Shown in pieces: positions 38,821 to 49,223 of a stretch of DNA of 64,000 nucleotides (the stretch's first letter is position 1; each line of letters opens with the position of its first letter). This DNA is from Bradyrhizobium sp. 200. GTDB lineage: Bacteria; Pseudomonadota; Alphaproteobacteria; Rhizobiales; Xanthobacteraceae. The notes beneath the pieces are model-generated. The model was not told the origin of the DNA, did not search any database, and was given only the letters and a program-made list of their open reading frames with translations. The stretch lies in contig NZ_CP064689.1 in assembly GCF_023100945.1 (NCBI RefSeq), forward strand, positions 9,430,729-9,494,728, written 5' to 3'. The position numbers and the translations under genes were made by a program.

Positions 38821-41052
38821 ATGGGGCGGACTTTCCGGATCAAACTTCGCTTTCGCCGTTTCGGCCGCCGGCATCCCTGGCTGACCTTCACGCTGCGCTC
38901 CTTCATGATCTTCTCGATCGTGTTCGGCGCCGCCTATGGCTTCATTGCCGGAGCCAAGACGGAAAATTCCGGCTACGATCCGCACTCCTTTGCGATCGGC
39001 GTCGCCTTCCTGTTTGCGATCGCCTGCGTCGCGCTCGCCACGTTCAGCGTCCGGCTGCGCCTGATGCGCAAGAAAATGCGCAAGGTCGCCCTGCACAATG
39101 AAGCGCTGGCCGACCGGAACTGGGAATTGCAGGAAGCCGAGCAGCGCGCCCGCCGCCTGTTCGAATCGCAGGGCGACCTGATCGTGCTGCGCGATGCCGA
39201 GGGCCGCATCACCTATGCCAACGACGCCTATTGCGAACTCGCGCAAATGCCGCAATGCGCGCTGATTGGTGGCCGCTTCGCGCTTGAAGTTCTCGAGCAG
39301 GGTGACATCGCGCTCGAACCGAACGGCACCCGGGTTCACGATCAGCAGGTCGCGAGTCCGCTTGGCCCGCGCTGGATCGCGTGGCGCGAGGGTCTCGTCC
39401 GCAACGACGCCGGGGGACCGGCGGAAATGCAAAGCGTCGGCCGCGACGTCACCGATCGCACCGAAAGCGAGCGTGCGCTGACGGAAGCCCGCGACCAGGC
39501 GGACGCGGCAAGCCGCGCCAAGTCGCGCTTCCTCGCGATGGCGAGCCATGAGATCCGCACGCCGCTCAACGGCATCATCGGCATGAGCGGCCTGTTGATG
39601 GACACGCCGCTGACGCCGGAACAGACGACCTATGTCAAGGCAGTGAAGACCTCCGGCGACGCCCTGCTTTCGCTGATCGAGGAGCTCCTGGACTATTCCA
39701 AGATCGAGGCCGGCAAGATCGATCTCGAACATCGCCCGTTCGCATTGTCGGGCATGATCGAGGACATCACCGAATTGCTGGCGCCGCGCGCGGAGGCCAA
39801 GAAAATCGAGATCGCCGCCTATGTCGACGATCGGCTGCCGACGCAGGTGATCGGCGACGCGGCGCGCTTAAGGCAGGTGCTGCTCAATCTCGCCGGTAAC
39901 GCCATCAAGTTCACCTCGACCGGCGGCGTCGCCCTGATCGTCGAGCCCGGCATCTGGCCCAATGAAATCAGCTTCCTGGTCCGCGACACCGGTATCGGTA
40001 TCGCGCCCGAGGCGCGCGAGCGGATCTTCCGGGAGTTCGAACAGGCCGACGACAAGATCGCCCGCAGCTATGGCGGCACCGGGCTCGGCCTCAGCATCTC
40101 CGACCGCATCATCAAGCGCATGGGCGGTCGCATCACGCTGGAGAGCCAGCCGGGCGCCGGCTCGACATTCGAAGTGTCGATCCCGCTCGCCGCCGCCGAT
40201 GGCAAACAGGCGCCCTTCGCGGCGCCGGATCTCGCCGGCCAGTCGATCATGCTGGTCTCGCCACAGAGCATCGAGGCCTCGCTGATCGCGCGGAGGCTGG
40301 AGCGCTGGGGCGGGCAGACCTGCATGGTATCAGACGCCGATGTCGCTGAGGTCCTGCTGCCCGAGCGTCCCTGGCATGCCGTGCTGATCGATCACGCGTT
40401 GGGGCATGCCGATATCGAACGGCTCGGCGAGGCCGCGCGCCTTCATGCCACGCAGCGCATCGTGATGTTCACGCCGGCGACGCGGCAGGAATTGCAGCCG
40501 TCCGCCACCTCCGCCCTCACGGGCTATCTGGTCAAGCCGCTGCGCACGGCGTCGCTCGCGGCTCGCCTGACGGCCGCGCCGGAAGTGGCCGCGCCGAGCC
40601 TGGAGCCGGCAATCGATGCGGACAAGACTCCGGCCGCGTCGACCAAAGGCCTGTCGGTCTTGGTCGCTGAAGACAATCAGATTAACGCGCTGTTGATCCG
40701 CTCGCTGCTCGGCCGGCTCGGCCATGACACCGTCATCACCACCAACGGCGCCGAGGCGCTGGAGTCCTGGCTGTCGGCGAAATCCGCAGGCACGCCCTAT
40801 GACCTCGTCCTCATGGATATTCAGATGCCGCAGCTCAACGGCATCGAAACCACCAGGCAGATTCGTACCCTCGAGGCCGGCGAGCCGGGCAGCCGGACGC
40901 CGATTCTCGCACTCACCGCCAACACGCTGGTGGAAGACCGCTACGCCTGCTTCGAGGCCGGCATGGACGGATTTTTGATCAAGCCGCTCGATCGCGAAAA
41001 ACTCGCCGAAGCCCTCGCCGGCCTCGTCGCGTCACGGCACATCGCGGCGTAA
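38821..41052 (+). CDS. Hybrid sensor histidine kinase/response regulator
   Basis: The 743-residue protein starts [15 protein letters not shown]. It has two transmembrane helices (about residues 27-48 and 59-80), a PAS domain (about 110-215), then HisKA with [10 protein letters not shown] (H243). HATPase follows ([31 protein letters not shown]), then a degenerate receiver (about 470-585) and a canonical receiver with [11 protein letters not shown] and the phospho-acceptor in VLMDIQMP (D666). A long frame further upstream is not supported. No phosphotransfer domain is attached, so a separate Hpt protein is expected. Its signal is unknown. Confidence 0.92.
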   Translation: MGRTFRIKLRFRRFGRRHPWLTFTLRSFMIFSIVFGAAYGFIAGAKTENSGYDPHSFAIGVAFLFAIACVALATFSVRLRLMRKKMRKVALHNEALADRNWELQEAEQRARRLFESQGDLIVLRDAEGRITYANDAYCELAQMPQCALIGGRFALEVLEQGDIALEPNGTRVHDQQVASPLGPRWIAWREGLVRNDAGGPAEMQSVGRDVTDRTESERALTEARDQADAASRAKSRFLAMASHEIRTPLNGIIGMSGLLMDTPLTPEQTTYVKAVKTSGDALLSLIEELLDYSKIEAGKIDLEHRPFALSGMIEDITELLAPRAEAKKIEIAAYVDDRLPTQVIGDAARLRQVLLNLAGNAIKFTSTGGVALIVEPGIWPNEISFLVRDTGIGIAPEARERIFREFEQADDKIARSYGGTGLGLSISDRIIKRMGGRITLESQPGAGSTFEVSIPLAAADGKQAPFAAPDLAGQSIMLVSPQSIEASLIARRLERWGGQTCMVSDADVAEVLLPERPWHAVLIDHALGHADIERLGEAARLHATQRIVMFTPATRQELQPSATSALTGYLVKPLRTASLAARLTAAPEVAAPSLEPAIDADKTPAASTKGLSVLVAEDNQINALLIRSLLGRLGHDTVITTNGAEALESWLSAKSAGTPYDLVLMDIQMPQLNGIETTRQIRTLEAGEPGSRTPILALTANTLVEDRYACFEAGMDGFLIKPLDREKLAEALAGLVASRHIAA

Positions 41053-41093
41053 GGCAGCAAGAATCGTCACCGCAAACGCTGAATTCGTAGATG

Positions 41094-42050
41094 CTACAGC
41101 CGCCGCAGCGCCACCGTCTCGACCAGATGATCGGCGCGCTTTTTCAGGATCAGCGTCGCGCGCGGTCGGGTCGGCAGAATGTTGTCCTCGAGATTGGCGA
41201 GGTTGGTGCGTTCCCAGATCGCGATCGCGGTCGCCGTGGCCTCCTCGTCCGAAAGCACCGCGTAGCGATTGAAGTACGATTTGGGATCGTGGAACGCGGT
41301 ATCCCTGAGTGCGAGGAAGCGCCGCACATACCATTCGCGCAGCACCGATTCTTCAGCGTCGATATAGACGGAGAAGTCGAAGAAGTCGGACACCACCGGC
41401 ACCGCCTTGCCGTCGCGCGGCAGGCGGCCGGTCTGCAGCACGTTGACGCCCTCGACGATCAGGATGTCCGGGCGATCGACCTCGATCCACTGGTTCGGAA
41501 CAATGTCGTAGACCAGATGCGAATAGACCGGCGCGCGCACCGGCCGGCGTCCGGCCTTGATGTCCGAGAGGAACGACAGCAGCATCGGCAGGTCGTAGCT
41601 CTCGGGAAAGCCTTTTTTCTGCATCAGCCCCTGCCGCTCGAGCACGGCATTGGGAAACAGAAAACCGTCCGTTGTCACCATGTCGACCTTGGGCCGCGGC
41701 GACCAGCGCGCCAGGAGCGCCTGCAGCACGCGTGCGGTGGTCGATTTGCCGACCGCGACCGACCCGGCGACGCCGATGATGTAGGGCACCTTGCGGTCGC
41801 GGATGCCGAGAAACTGGCGCTGCGCCCGGTAGAGCCGATCGGTCGCATCGACATAGATCGACAGCAGGCGCGACAGCGGCAGGTAGATGTCCTCGACCTC
41901 TCGCATATCGAGGCGGTCATGCATCGAGCGCAGCCGTTCGAACTCGCCCGGCTCCAGCGTCATCGGCGTGTCGTCGCGCAGGCCGGCCCACTGCTCGCGG
42001 GTGAAGATGCGGTAGGGATTATATTGCTGGTCGGGGGTGCGGATATCCAT
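41094..42050 (-). CDS. coaA: Pantothenate kinase (type I)
   Basis: CoaA performs the first, rate-setting step of coenzyme A synthesis. The 318-residue protein has P-loop [17 protein letters not shown] and the [16 protein letters not shown] region of bacterial type I kinases (E. coli 316). It is the last gene of the his cluster, 15 bp after hisE. The HK gene converges on it with 41 bp between. Confidence 0.97.
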   Translation of the reverse strand: MDIRTPDQQYNPYRIFTREQWAGLRDDTPMTLEPGEFERLRSMHDRLDMREVEDIYLPLSRLLSIYVDATDRLYRAQRQFLGIRDRKVPYIIGVAGSVAVGKSTTARVLQALLARWSPRPKVDMVTTDGFLFPNAVLERQGLMQKKGFPESYDLPMLLSFLSDIKAGRRPVRAPVYSHLVYDIVPNQWIEVDRPDILIVEGVNVLQTGRLPRDGKAVPVVSDFFDFSVYIDAEESVLREWYVRRFLALRDTAFHDPKSYFNRYAVLSDEEATATAIAIWERTNLANLEDNILPTRPRATLILKKRADHLVETVALRRL

Positions 42051-42065
42051 AAGCTGCCCTCTGCG

Positions 42066-42389
42066 TCAGTCGCGCTTGCGCGACGCCTTCTCCTCTAGCC
42101 CGGACATCGATGTCCGCTGCGCCAGCGCGGCCTCGACCTCTTCGAGCTTTACGCCGCGCGCCTTCAGAAGCACCAGCAGGTGAAACAGCAGGTCGGCGCT
42201 TTCGGCGATCAGGTGGTCCCGATCGTTCTCGACCGCCGCGATCACGGTCTCGACCGCTTCCTCGCCCAGCTTCTTGGCGCAGTGCTCCGCGCCCTTGTCG
42301 AGCAGTTTGCGGGTGTAGGACGCCTCTCCTCCCGATGCGGCCCGGGCATCGATGGTGGCGGCCAGATCATGGATCGTGAAACGCGACAT
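42066..42389 (-). CDS. hisE: Phosphoribosyl-ATP pyrophosphatase
   Basis: HisE performs the second step of histidine synthesis. The 107-residue all-alpha MazG-like protein has [34 protein letters not shown] (key E-E-E and E-x-x-D metal ligands). The ATG at 42389 is used; a TTG directly before it is less likely. It lies 80 bp after hisF. Confidence 0.95.
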   Translation of the reverse strand: MSRFTIHDLAATIDARAASGGEASYTRKLLDKGAEHCAKKLGEEAVETVIAAVENDRDHLIAESADLLFHLLVLLKARGVKLEEVEAALAQRTSMSGLEEKASRKRD

Positions 42390-42472
42390 CAACCGAACTC
42401 AACACTCGCGCCCAGCCGAAGGCCGCGACGCCGTCCCTCCGAGGGACTTAGCACTTTTGTGACAAGGAGTCG

Positions 42473-43249
42473 TCAGGGATCGAGCCGCATCGGCAGCCCG
42501 GCGCGCACCATGTGCTCCTTGGCTTGGCGTATGGTAAATTCGCCGAAGTGGAATATCGAGGCGGCCAGCACCGCGGTGGCGTGGCCCTGGCGGATGCCGT
42601 CGACGAGGTGGTCGAGATTGCCGACGCCGCCGGAGGCGATGACCGGTACGGGGACACTGTCGGCGATGGCCTGCGTCAGCGGCAGGTCGAACCCCTGCCT
42701 TGTGCCGTCGCGGTCCATCGACGTCAGCAGGATTTCGCCGGCGCCGAGCGATACCACTTCCTGCGCGTATTCGATGGCGTCGATCCCGGTAGAGTTGCGC
42801 CCGCCATGGGTGAAAATCTCCCAGCGGTCCGAACCGCCGCCACGCTTGACCCGCTTGGCGTCGATCGCGACCACGATGCACTGCTCGCCGAATTTCTCGG
42901 CTGCCTGCTTGACGAATTCGCGGTTGGAGACCGCCGCGGAATTGATCGAGACCTTGTCGGCCCCGTATCGCAGCAGCGTCTTGATGTCATCGATGGTGCG
43001 GACCCCGCCACCGACCGTCAGCGGCATGAAGCAGGCCTCGGCCGTGCGCCGCACGACGTCCAGCATGGTGCCGCGGTTTTCATGGGTGGCGGTGATGTCG
43101 AGGAAGCACAATTCGTCGGCGCCGGCCGCGTCATACGCGATCGCCGCTTCGACGGGATCGCCGGCGTCGCGCAGATCGACGAAGTTGACGCCCTTGACCA
43201 CCCTTCCGTCCTTGACGTCAAGGCAGGGAATGACGCGGACCTTGAACAT
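42473..43249 (-). CDS. hisF: Imidazole glycerol phosphate synthase, cyclase subunit
   Basis: HisF uses ammonia from HisH to make imidazole glycerol phosphate and AICAR. The 258-residue half-barrel protein has [15 protein letters not shown] with catalytic D11, and the second aspartate in VVAIDAKR near residue 130. LTVGGGVRT and [11 protein letters not shown] are the phosphate-binding turns. It follows hisA by 10 bp. Confidence 0.97.
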   Translation of the reverse strand: MFKVRVIPCLDVKDGRVVKGVNFVDLRDAGDPVEAAIAYDAAGADELCFLDITATHENRGTMLDVVRRTAEACFMPLTVGGGVRTIDDIKTLLRYGADKVSINSAAVSNREFVKQAAEKFGEQCIVVAIDAKRVKRGGGSDRWEIFTHGGRNSTGIDAIEYAQEVVSLGAGEILLTSMDRDGTRQGFDLPLTQAIADSVPVPVIASGGVGNLDHLVDGIRQGHATAVLAASIFHFGEFTIRQAKEHMVRAGLPMRLDP

Positions 43250-43259
43250 TGTAAAACTC

Positions 43260-44000
43260 CTAGGCCGCGGCGCGCGCGTTGCGGATCAGCGTCAGTGCGG
43301 CGGCAGGATCGAGCCGGCCGTCATAGAGTGCGCGGCCGGCAATGGCGCCGGCGAGCTTTTTGGCGCGCGGCTCGAGCAACGCCTTGACGTCCTCAATGGA
43401 TGCAAACCCGCCGGAGGCGATGACGGGAATCGAGATACGATCGGCGAGCGCAATCGTCGCATCGAGGTTGAGGCCCTTCAGCAGGCCGTCGCGGGCGATG
43501 TCGGTGAAGATGATGGCTGCGACGCCTGCATCCTCGAAGCGTTGCGCAATTTCGAGCGCAGTCACCTGCGAGGTCTCGGCCCAGCCTTCGACGGCGACCT
43601 TGCCGTCGCGGGCATCGAGGCCGACAGCCACACGGCCGGGGAATTTTTTCGCAGCGCTCTTCACCAGCTCCGGATCGCGCACCGCGGCGGTGCCGATGAT
43701 CACGCGGGCGATGCCCTTGTCGAGCCAGGCTTCCACGGTCGTGAGATCGCGAATGCCGCCGCCAAGCTGCACCGGCATGGTGACGGCTTTCAGCATCGCT
43801 TCGACCGCCAGCGCGTTCATCGGCTTGCCGGCAAAGGCGCCGTCGAGATCGACGACGTGCAGGTATTCGAACCCCTGCTCGGCGAAGGACCGTGCCTGCG
43901 CTGCCGGATCGAGGTTGAACACGGTCGCGCGCGCCATGTCGCCCTGCTCGAGGCGCACGCACTGGCCGTTTTTCAGGTCGACGGCGGGAAAGAGAATCAC
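43260..44000 (-). CDS. hisA: Phosphoribosylformimino-5-aminoimidazole carboxamide ribotide isomerase
   Basis: HisA isomerises ProFAR to PRFAR. The product starts [20 protein letters not shown] with the catalytic aspartate at position 8; the second, in IFTDIARDG, is intact. The GTG at 44000 is preferred over the GTG at 44009 because it gives the standard N terminus and a GTGA overlap with the hisH stop. Length is 246 residues. Confidence 0.95.
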   Translation of the reverse strand: MILFPAVDLKNGQCVRLEQGDMARATVFNLDPAAQARSFAEQGFEYLHVVDLDGAFAGKPMNALAVEAMLKAVTMPVQLGGGIRDLTTVEAWLDKGIARVIIGTAAVRDPELVKSAAKKFPGRVAVGLDARDGKVAVEGWAETSQVTALEIAQRFEDAGVAAIIFTDIARDGLLKGLNLDATIALADRISIPVIASGGFASIEDVKALLEPRAKKLAGAIAGRALYDGRLDPAAALTLIRNARAAA

Positions 44001-44647
44001 GGCTTCCACTTCAGGAAATTCGAGATCAGGGCCAGGCCGAAACGCTGGCTCTTCTCGGGGTGAAACTGCGTGCCGATCGCGGTGTCCTTGCCCACGATCG
44101 CCGTCACCGGCCCGCCGTAATCGGCGCGCGCCAGCACATCGGCCTCATTGGAGGCGTTGAGGTGATAGGAGTGCACGAAATAGGCATGGCGGCCCTTCGG
44201 CCCGAGCGACAACCGCTCCAGCACCGGATGCTCGCGGATCATGTCGAGCGTGTTCCAGCCCATGTGCGGAATTTTTAGGTTTTCCTCGCGCGGTGAGATC
44301 TTCTCGACGTCGCCCTCGATCCAGTTGAATCCATCGGTTACGACGTGCTCCTTGCCGCGCGTGGCCATCAACTGCATGCCGACGCAGATGCCGAAGAACG
44401 GCCGCGCCTTGACGCGCACCGCTTCCGTCATGGCTTCCAGCATGCCGTCCACAGCGTCGAGGCCGCGGCGGCAATCGGCGAAGGCGCCGACGCCGGGAAG
44501 CACGATACGGTCGGCGCGGTACACGGCCTCCGGATCGCGCGTCACCATGACCTTCTGCGGATCTTCCATGCTCCGCGATGCCCGCTCGAAGGCTTTGGCC
44601 GCCGAGTGAAGATTGCCGGAGCCGTAATCGACGATCGCAACGGTCAT
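43997..44647 (-). CDS. hisH: Imidazole glycerol phosphate synthase, glutaminase subunit
   Basis: This class I glutamine amidotransferase supplies ammonia to HisF. The 216-residue protein has the nucleophile in [11 protein letters not shown] (C88) and the triad partners in [10 protein letters not shown] (H196, E198). The ATG at 44647 overlaps the DUF2628 stop by 4 bp; a longer frame upstream is a shadow of that gene. Confidence 0.96.
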   Translation of the reverse strand: MTVAIVDYGSGNLHSAAKAFERASRSMEDPQKVMVTRDPEAVYRADRIVLPGVGAFADCRRGLDAVDGMLEAMTEAVRVKARPFFGICVGMQLMATRGKEHVVTDGFNWIEGDVEKISPREENLKIPHMGWNTLDMIREHPVLERLSLGPKGRHAYFVHSYHLNASNEADVLARADYGGPVTAIVGKDTAIGTQFHPEKSQRFGLALISNFLKWKP

Positions 44648-45177
44648 CGCGGCCCTCCCGGTTCCGGAAACAGGCCGATGATCCCGCCTTGCGGCAATGG
44701 CGGCGGTGGCTTGGAGAACGGCTGGCCCGGAATGTTGCGGGTCGGCGGCGGGCCGCCGCGATCGACCGCATATTGGTCGTTGGTGAAACCACGCTGCCGG
44801 GCGGTCCAGCGATCGAAGAAACGGCGCTCGGCCAATTCCTCGTCGTCGGCGACCACGATGTCGAGCTGACGCCATTTGCGCCGCGACAGCGTCCAGCGCC
44901 GCAGGCTGGCCGCTTCGAAGCCCATCAGTATGGCAATCAGGACGTCGACCATGAAGATCGTGCCGCCGCTGGCGCCCAGCGCCGACATCCCGAACGCGAT
45001 CGCTATCATCAGAACGATCCAGCCGATCAGCGCCAGCCACAGCCGATGCCACAGCAGCCAGATCACGCTCGCGACCGCAGCCCAGAAATGGAAGCCGTCA
45101 CGGACAAAGACGAATCTGTCGGTCGCCGCAAGATCGGCGCCGTTGGCTACGGGAGCATGCACTGTGTAGACCGGCAT
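44644..45177 (-). CDS. DUF2628 membrane protein inside his operon
   Basis: The 177-residue protein matches DUF2628: MPVYTVHAP at the start, a central [19 protein letters not shown] and further hydrophobic segments (about residues 32-80 and 83-92), then a Pro-rich tail. Function is unknown. It lies between hisB (39 bp) and hisH (4-bp overlap), so it is surely cotranscribed with the his genes. There is no evident link to histidine synthesis. Confidence 0.85.
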   Translation of the reverse strand: MPVYTVHAPVANGADLAATDRFVFVRDGFHFWAAVASVIWLLWHRLWLALIGWIVLMIAIAFGMSALGASGGTIFMVDVLIAILMGFEAASLRRWTLSRRKWRQLDIVVADDEELAERRFFDRWTARQRGFTNDQYAVDRGGPPPTRNIPGQPFSKPPPPLPQGGIIGLFPEPGGPR

Positions 45178-45216
45178 CGAACCTCTCCGCCGCGAACGAA
45201 AAACGCGAACAAGAAA

Positions 45217-45810
45217 TCAGCCGCCGAGCTGACCCTTGGTGGAAGGTACTTCGCCTGCCGCACGCGGATCGATCGCAACCGCGGCACGAAGCGCCCTCGC
45301 CAGACCCTTGAAACAGGATTCGGCGATATGATGGCTATTCTCGCCATATAGGGTCTCGACGTGCAAAGTCACGCCGGCATTGATGGTGAAGGCATTGAAC
45401 CATTCGCGCACCAGCTCGGTGTCGAACTGACCCACCTTGTCGCGCGGAAACTCGACCTTGAACACCAGCACCGGCCGGCCCGAAATGTCGATCACGACGC
45501 GCGACAGCGTCTCGTCCATCGGCATGTGGACCGAGGCATAGCGGGTGATGCCGGCCATGGTGCCGAGCGCCTGCTTCACGGCCTGTCCCAGCGCGATGCC
45601 GACGTCTTCGGTGGTGTGGTGATGGTCGACATGGAGGTCGCCATCGGCCTTCACGGTGATGTCGATGCGGGAATGCCGGGCCAAGAGGTCGAGCATATGG
45701 TCGAAAAAGCCGATACCGGTCGAAACCTTGGACACGCCCGTGCCATCGAGGTTTACCGCGACCTCGATGTCGGTTTCCTTGGTCTTGCGCTTGATGGACG
45801 CTGTGCGCAT
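45217..45810 (-). CDS. hisB: Imidazoleglycerol-phosphate dehydratase
   Basis: HisB dehydrates imidazole glycerol phosphate. The 197-residue monofunctional enzyme has the manganese-binding histidines in [25 protein letters not shown] and [10 protein letters not shown]. It is the first gene of the minus-strand his operon and divergent from hslV. Confidence 0.97.
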   Translation of the reverse strand: MRTASIKRKTKETDIEVAVNLDGTGVSKVSTGIGFFDHMLDLLARHSRIDITVKADGDLHVDHHHTTEDVGIALGQAVKQALGTMAGITRYASVHMPMDETLSRVVIDISGRPVLVFKVEFPRDKVGQFDTELVREWFNAFTINAGVTLHVETLYGENSHHIAESCFKGLARALRAAVAIDPRAAGEVPSTKGQLGG

Positions 45811-45837
45811 GAAAACTGCTTCCCTTTGGCCGCCCGG

Positions 45838-45859
45838 GGGCCGAAAACGCGGCCCTTTT
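45838..45859 (+). terminator. Small hairpin with T-run between hisB and hslV
   Basis: gggccg-aaaacg-cggccc-tttt forms a 6-bp stem followed by four T on the plus strand. No plus-strand gene ends here, so it might block antisense reading from the hisB side or be chance. Confidence 0.3.
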
Positions 45860-45896
45860 AACAGGCGGATGTCACCTTCGCTACTGCGGGATGACG

Positions 45897-45927
45897 CTTT
45901 TGGCGGCTGAACTTCGGCCTATGGTGA
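45897..45927 (+). promoter_or_regulatory. Possible RpoH promoter of hslV
   Basis: CTTT, 17 bases, then CCTATGGTGA resembles the RpoH consensus (-35 one mismatch, -10 two mismatches). It lies about 77 bp before the hslV start. hslVU is heat-inducible in many bacteria. The match is much weaker than at dnaK. Confidence 0.35.
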
Positions 45928-46003
45928 CCGGAATCCCGGCTGAAATGCCGCGATTGTAACCCTACCCTCCAGCCCCTAAATCTGACGGGAACGAGGACAA
46001 TTC

Positions 46004-46555
46004 ATGCAAGCATCTGAAAACAACCTGCCGATCTGGCACGGCACCACGATTTTGACGGTCCGCAAGGGCGGCAAGGTAGTGATCGGCGGTGACGGCCAGG
46101 TCTCGATCGGCCAGACCGTCATCAAGGCCAACGCGAAAAAGGTCCGCAAGCTGGGCAAGGGGGACGTGATCGGCGGCTTTGCGGGGGCGACCGCCGACGC
46201 CTTCACCCTGTTCGAGAGGCTGGAAAGCAAGCTCGAGCAATATCCGGGGCAATTGACCCGGGCAGCCGTCGAACTCGCCAAGGACTGGCGGACCGACCGC
46301 TATCTGCGCCGCCTGGAAGCCATGATGATCGTCGCCGACAAGGATGTCTCGCTGGTCCTGACCGGCACCGGCGACGTGCTGGAGCCGGAAGCGGGCGTGA
46401 TGGCGATCGGCTCCGGCGGCAATTACGCCCTGGCGGCCGCCCGTGCGCTGGTCGACACCGACAAGGACGCCGAGACCATCGTGCGCCGCGCGCTCGATAT
46501 CGCCGCCGACATCTGCGTCTACACCAACCGGAACGTCACGATCGAATCGCTCTGA
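46004..46555 (+). CDS. hslV: ATP-dependent protease subunit HslV
   Basis: HslV is the proteolytic core of the HslVU (ClpQY) machine. The 183-residue precursor has a 13-residue propeptide ending WHG and mature start [10 protein letters not shown], whose N-terminal threonine (T14) is the nucleophile. [22 protein letters not shown] (cited in part) and [14 protein letters not shown] are family features. Two unrelated genes lie between it and hslU. Confidence 0.96.
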   Translation: MQASENNLPIWHGTTILTVRKGGKVVIGGDGQVSIGQTVIKANAKKVRKLGKGDVIGGFAGATADAFTLFERLESKLEQYPGQLTRAAVELAKDWRTDRYLRRLEAMMIVADKDVSLVLTGTGDVLEPEAGVMAIGSGGNYALAAARALVDTDKDAETIVRRALDIAADICVYTNRNVTIESL

Positions 46556-46570
46556 GAGGAGCCACCGGTC

Positions 46571-47056
46571 ATGCCGCCGGACTATGTCTTCCGCCCGATG
46601 ACATTGGCTGACCTGCCGCTGATCCGGCAGTGGCTCGCGCAGCCGCACGTCATGCCATGGTGGGGAGATCCGTCGGAGCAGTATGATCTGGTCAGCGGCG
46701 ATCTCAACGAACCCGCGATGGACCAGTTCATCGTCTCGGCAGAAAGCAGCGATTTCGCCTATCTGCAGTGCTACGACCTGACCGCGTGGAATTCGGGTTT
46801 TGGCGAACATCCGCGCGGCACCCGCGGTATCGACCTGTTCATCGGCAAGCCCGACATGATCGAACGCGGTCATGGTTCAGCGTTCATTCGCGCCTTCGTC
46901 GACGAGCGCCTGCGGCATGGCGCGCCGCGCATTGTCACCGATCCCGATCCAGCCAACACCCGGGCCATTCGTGCCTATGAGAAAGCGGGCTTTGAAAAAG
47001 CTGGTATGGTGGATACACCTGATGGCCCCGCTCTCTTGATGGTCCGCAACGCATGA
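46571..47056 (+). CDS. GNAT acetyltransferase, AAC(6')-like
   Basis: The 161-residue protein has a GNAT fold of the aminoglycoside-6'-N-acetyltransferase-like subgroup: [21 protein letters not shown] at the start (cited in part), [20 protein letters not shown] with the acetyl-CoA loop, and [20 protein letters not shown] (key N-x-x-A-x-x-x-Y-x-K). Despite the label, the real substrate is unknown. It follows hslV by 15 bp and overlaps the DUF2585 gene by 4 bp, so it belongs to the hslVU transcription unit. Confidence 0.88.
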   Translation: MPPDYVFRPMTLADLPLIRQWLAQPHVMPWWGDPSEQYDLVSGDLNEPAMDQFIVSAESSDFAYLQCYDLTAWNSGFGEHPRGTRGIDLFIGKPDMIERGHGSAFIRAFVDERLRHGAPRIVTDPDPANTRAIRAYEKAGFEKAGMVDTPDGPALLMVRNA

Positions 47057-47664
47057 CCTCGACCAGCAGTATCGACAAGGCGCCGGCGACCCGCGCGCTT
47101 TCGACCTGGCACTGGATGCTGATCGCGGCCGGCATTCTCATACTCCAGGCCGCAATTCTGTATGCGATGGGCCGTCTGCCGATCTGCGCCTGCGGCTACG
47201 TCAAACTCTGGCACGGCGTGGTGCAGAGTTCGGAAAACTCGCAGCACATCGCCGACTGGTACACGCTGTCTCACATCCTTCACGGCTTCCTGTTCTACGG
47301 CGCTGCCTTCCTCGCCTTCCCTCGCCTCGCCTGGCAGGGCCGCCTGATCCTTGCCATGCTGGTGGAAGGCGGCTGGGAACTGGTCGAGAATTCCGACTGG
47401 ATCATCAATCGCTACCGCGCCGGTACGATCTCGCTGGATTATTTCGGCGATACCGTCGTGAATTCGATCTCCGATATGTTTGCGATGATCGGCGGCTTCC
47501 TGCTGGCCCGGAAATTGCCGGTCGCCATCACCGTCGCACTCGCACTGTTGTTCGAGCTCGTGATGGCGCTGCACATTCGCGACAATCTGACGCTGAACAT
47601 CATCATGCTGATTCACCCCTTTGAAGCCATCAAGCTATGGCAGGGTGGGCCGCCGATCATTTAG
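47053..47664 (+). CDS. DUF2585 (UPF0314) membrane protein
   Basis: The 203-residue protein has about five hydrophobic segments and the conserved core [28 protein letters not shown] and [18 protein letters not shown] that define UPF0314. Function is unknown. It sits between the GNAT gene and hslU on the same strand. Confidence 0.88.
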   Translation: MTSTSSIDKAPATRALSTWHWMLIAAGILILQAAILYAMGRLPICACGYVKLWHGVVQSSENSQHIADWYTLSHILHGFLFYGAAFLAFPRLAWQGRLILAMLVEGGWELVENSDWIINRYRAGTISLDYFGDTVVNSISDMFAMIGGFLLARKLPVAITVALALLFELVMALHIRDNLTLNIIMLIHPFEAIKLWQGGPPII

Positions 47665-47715
47665 TGGCCTTCTGCCCGGCTTGCTCTCGCAACATCTGAG
47701 ACCTACCTAGGAAAC

Positions 47716-49017
47716 ATGACCGACTTTTCCCCCCGTGAAATCGTATCCGAACTCGACCGCTATATTGTCGGCCAGTCCGACGCCAAGCGCGCGGTATCGA
47801 TCGCGCTGCGCAACCGCTGGCGGCGGTTGCAACTCACCGGCAATTTGCGCGAGGAAGTGCTGCCGAAGAACATCCTGATGATCGGGCCGACCGGCGTCGG
47901 CAAGACCGAGATCGCGCGGCGGCTGGCGAAACTCGCCGGAGCGCCCTTCATCAAGGTCGAAGCCACGAAATTCACCGAGGTCGGCTATGTCGGCCGCGAC
48001 GTCGAGCAGATCATCCGCGACCTCGTCGAGGTGGCGATCGTGCAGGTGCGCGAGCGCAAGCGCAAGGACGTGCAGGCCCGCGCGCAGCAGGCCGCTGAAG
48101 AGCGCGTGCTGGATGCCCTGGTCGGACCGGCGTCGAGCCCGGCGACCCGCGATTCCTTCCGCAAGAAGCTGCGCGCCGGTGAACTCAACGATAAGGAAAT
48201 CGAGATCGAGACGCAATCCTCCGGCGGGATGCCGATGTTCGAGATCCCGGGTATGCCCGGCGCGCAGATGGGCGCGATTTCGATCGGCGACATCTTCGGC
48301 AAGCTGGGCGGACGCACCAAGACCCGCCGCCTGACGGTCGAAGGCTCGCACGAGATTCTCGTCAACGAGGAATCCGACAAGCTACTGGACAGCGATCAGT
48401 TGGTGCTGGAAGCCATCAACGCTGTCGAGAACAACGGCATCGTGTTCCTCGACGAGATCGACAAGATCTGCGTGCGCGACGGCCGCAGCGGCGGCGATGT
48501 TTCGCGCGAAGGCGTGCAGCGCGACCTGCTGCCGTTGATCGAAGGCACCACTGTCACGACCAAGCACGGCGCGGTGAAGACCGATCACATCCTGTTCATC
48601 GCCTCGGGCGCGTTCCATATCGCCAAGCCGTCGGACCTGCTGCCGGAATTGCAGGGTCGCCTGCCGATCCGGGTCGAACTGGAGGCGCTGACGCGCGACG
48701 ACATGCGCCGCATCCTGACCGAGCCGGAAGCGTCGCTGATCAAGCAATATGTCGCGCTGATGCAGACCGAGGGCGTGACGCTCGACATCACCGACAGCGC
48801 CATCGACGCGCTGGCCGATGTCGCGGTCGCCGTCAATTCGACGGTGGAGAACATCGGCGCGCGGCGGCTGCAGACGGTGATGGAGCGGGTGCTCGACGAG
48901 ATTTCATTCGCCGCGCCGGACCGTCATGGCGAGACCATCAAGGTCGATGCCGACTACGTGCAGAAGCACGTCGGCGACCTCGCCAAGAACGCCGATTTGA
49001 GCCGGTTTATTTTGTAG
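47716..49017 (+). CDS. hslU: ATP-dependent protease ATPase subunit HslU
   Basis: HslU unfolds substrates and feeds them to HslV. The 433-residue AAA+ protein has Walker [10 protein letters not shown] (57-65), Walker [11 protein letters not shown], the inserted I domain (about residues 110-220) and the HslU C-terminal tail ending in LSRFIL, which docks into HslV. It starts 51 bp after the DUF2585 stop. Confidence 0.97.
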   Translation: MTDFSPREIVSELDRYIVGQSDAKRAVSIALRNRWRRLQLTGNLREEVLPKNILMIGPTGVGKTEIARRLAKLAGAPFIKVEATKFTEVGYVGRDVEQIIRDLVEVAIVQVRERKRKDVQARAQQAAEERVLDALVGPASSPATRDSFRKKLRAGELNDKEIEIETQSSGGMPMFEIPGMPGAQMGAISIGDIFGKLGGRTKTRRLTVEGSHEILVNEESDKLLDSDQLVLEAINAVENNGIVFLDEIDKICVRDGRSGGDVSREGVQRDLLPLIEGTTVTTKHGAVKTDHILFIASGAFHIAKPSDLLPELQGRLPIRVELEALTRDDMRRILTEPEASLIKQYVALMQTEGVTLDITDSAIDALADVAVAVNSTVENIGARRLQTVMERVLDEISFAAPDRHGETIKVDADYVQKHVGDLAKNADLSRFIL

Positions 49018-49024
49018 CAGCTTC

Positions 49025-49111
49025 GTAGCCCGGATGCAGCGAAGCGAAATCCGGGGCAGGTGAATCCGCTTGCGGCAGGCCCCGGATTGCGCTGCGCTCC
49101 ATCCGGGCTAC
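49025..49111. repeat. Palindromic GTAGCCCGGAT repeat, copy 2
   Basis: The ends gtagcccggat and atccgggctac are exact inverses, with inner arms aaatccgggg and ccccggatt. It begins 7 bp after the hslU stop and may act as its 3' end. Confidence 0.78.
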
Positions 49112-49223
49112 ACCTGTAACCCACAAATGTTCATTGTGCCCTCTCGCCGGGGCCGCTATCCCGTCTGTGACGCCGGCCTGTGGTTATGGTCCCGGCTCGC
49201 GCTATCGCTTGGCCGGGACGACG

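Noticed and set aside
42180..44063. 627-codon plus-strand frame
   Set aside because: It is antisense to hisE, hisF and hisA, all of which are certain.
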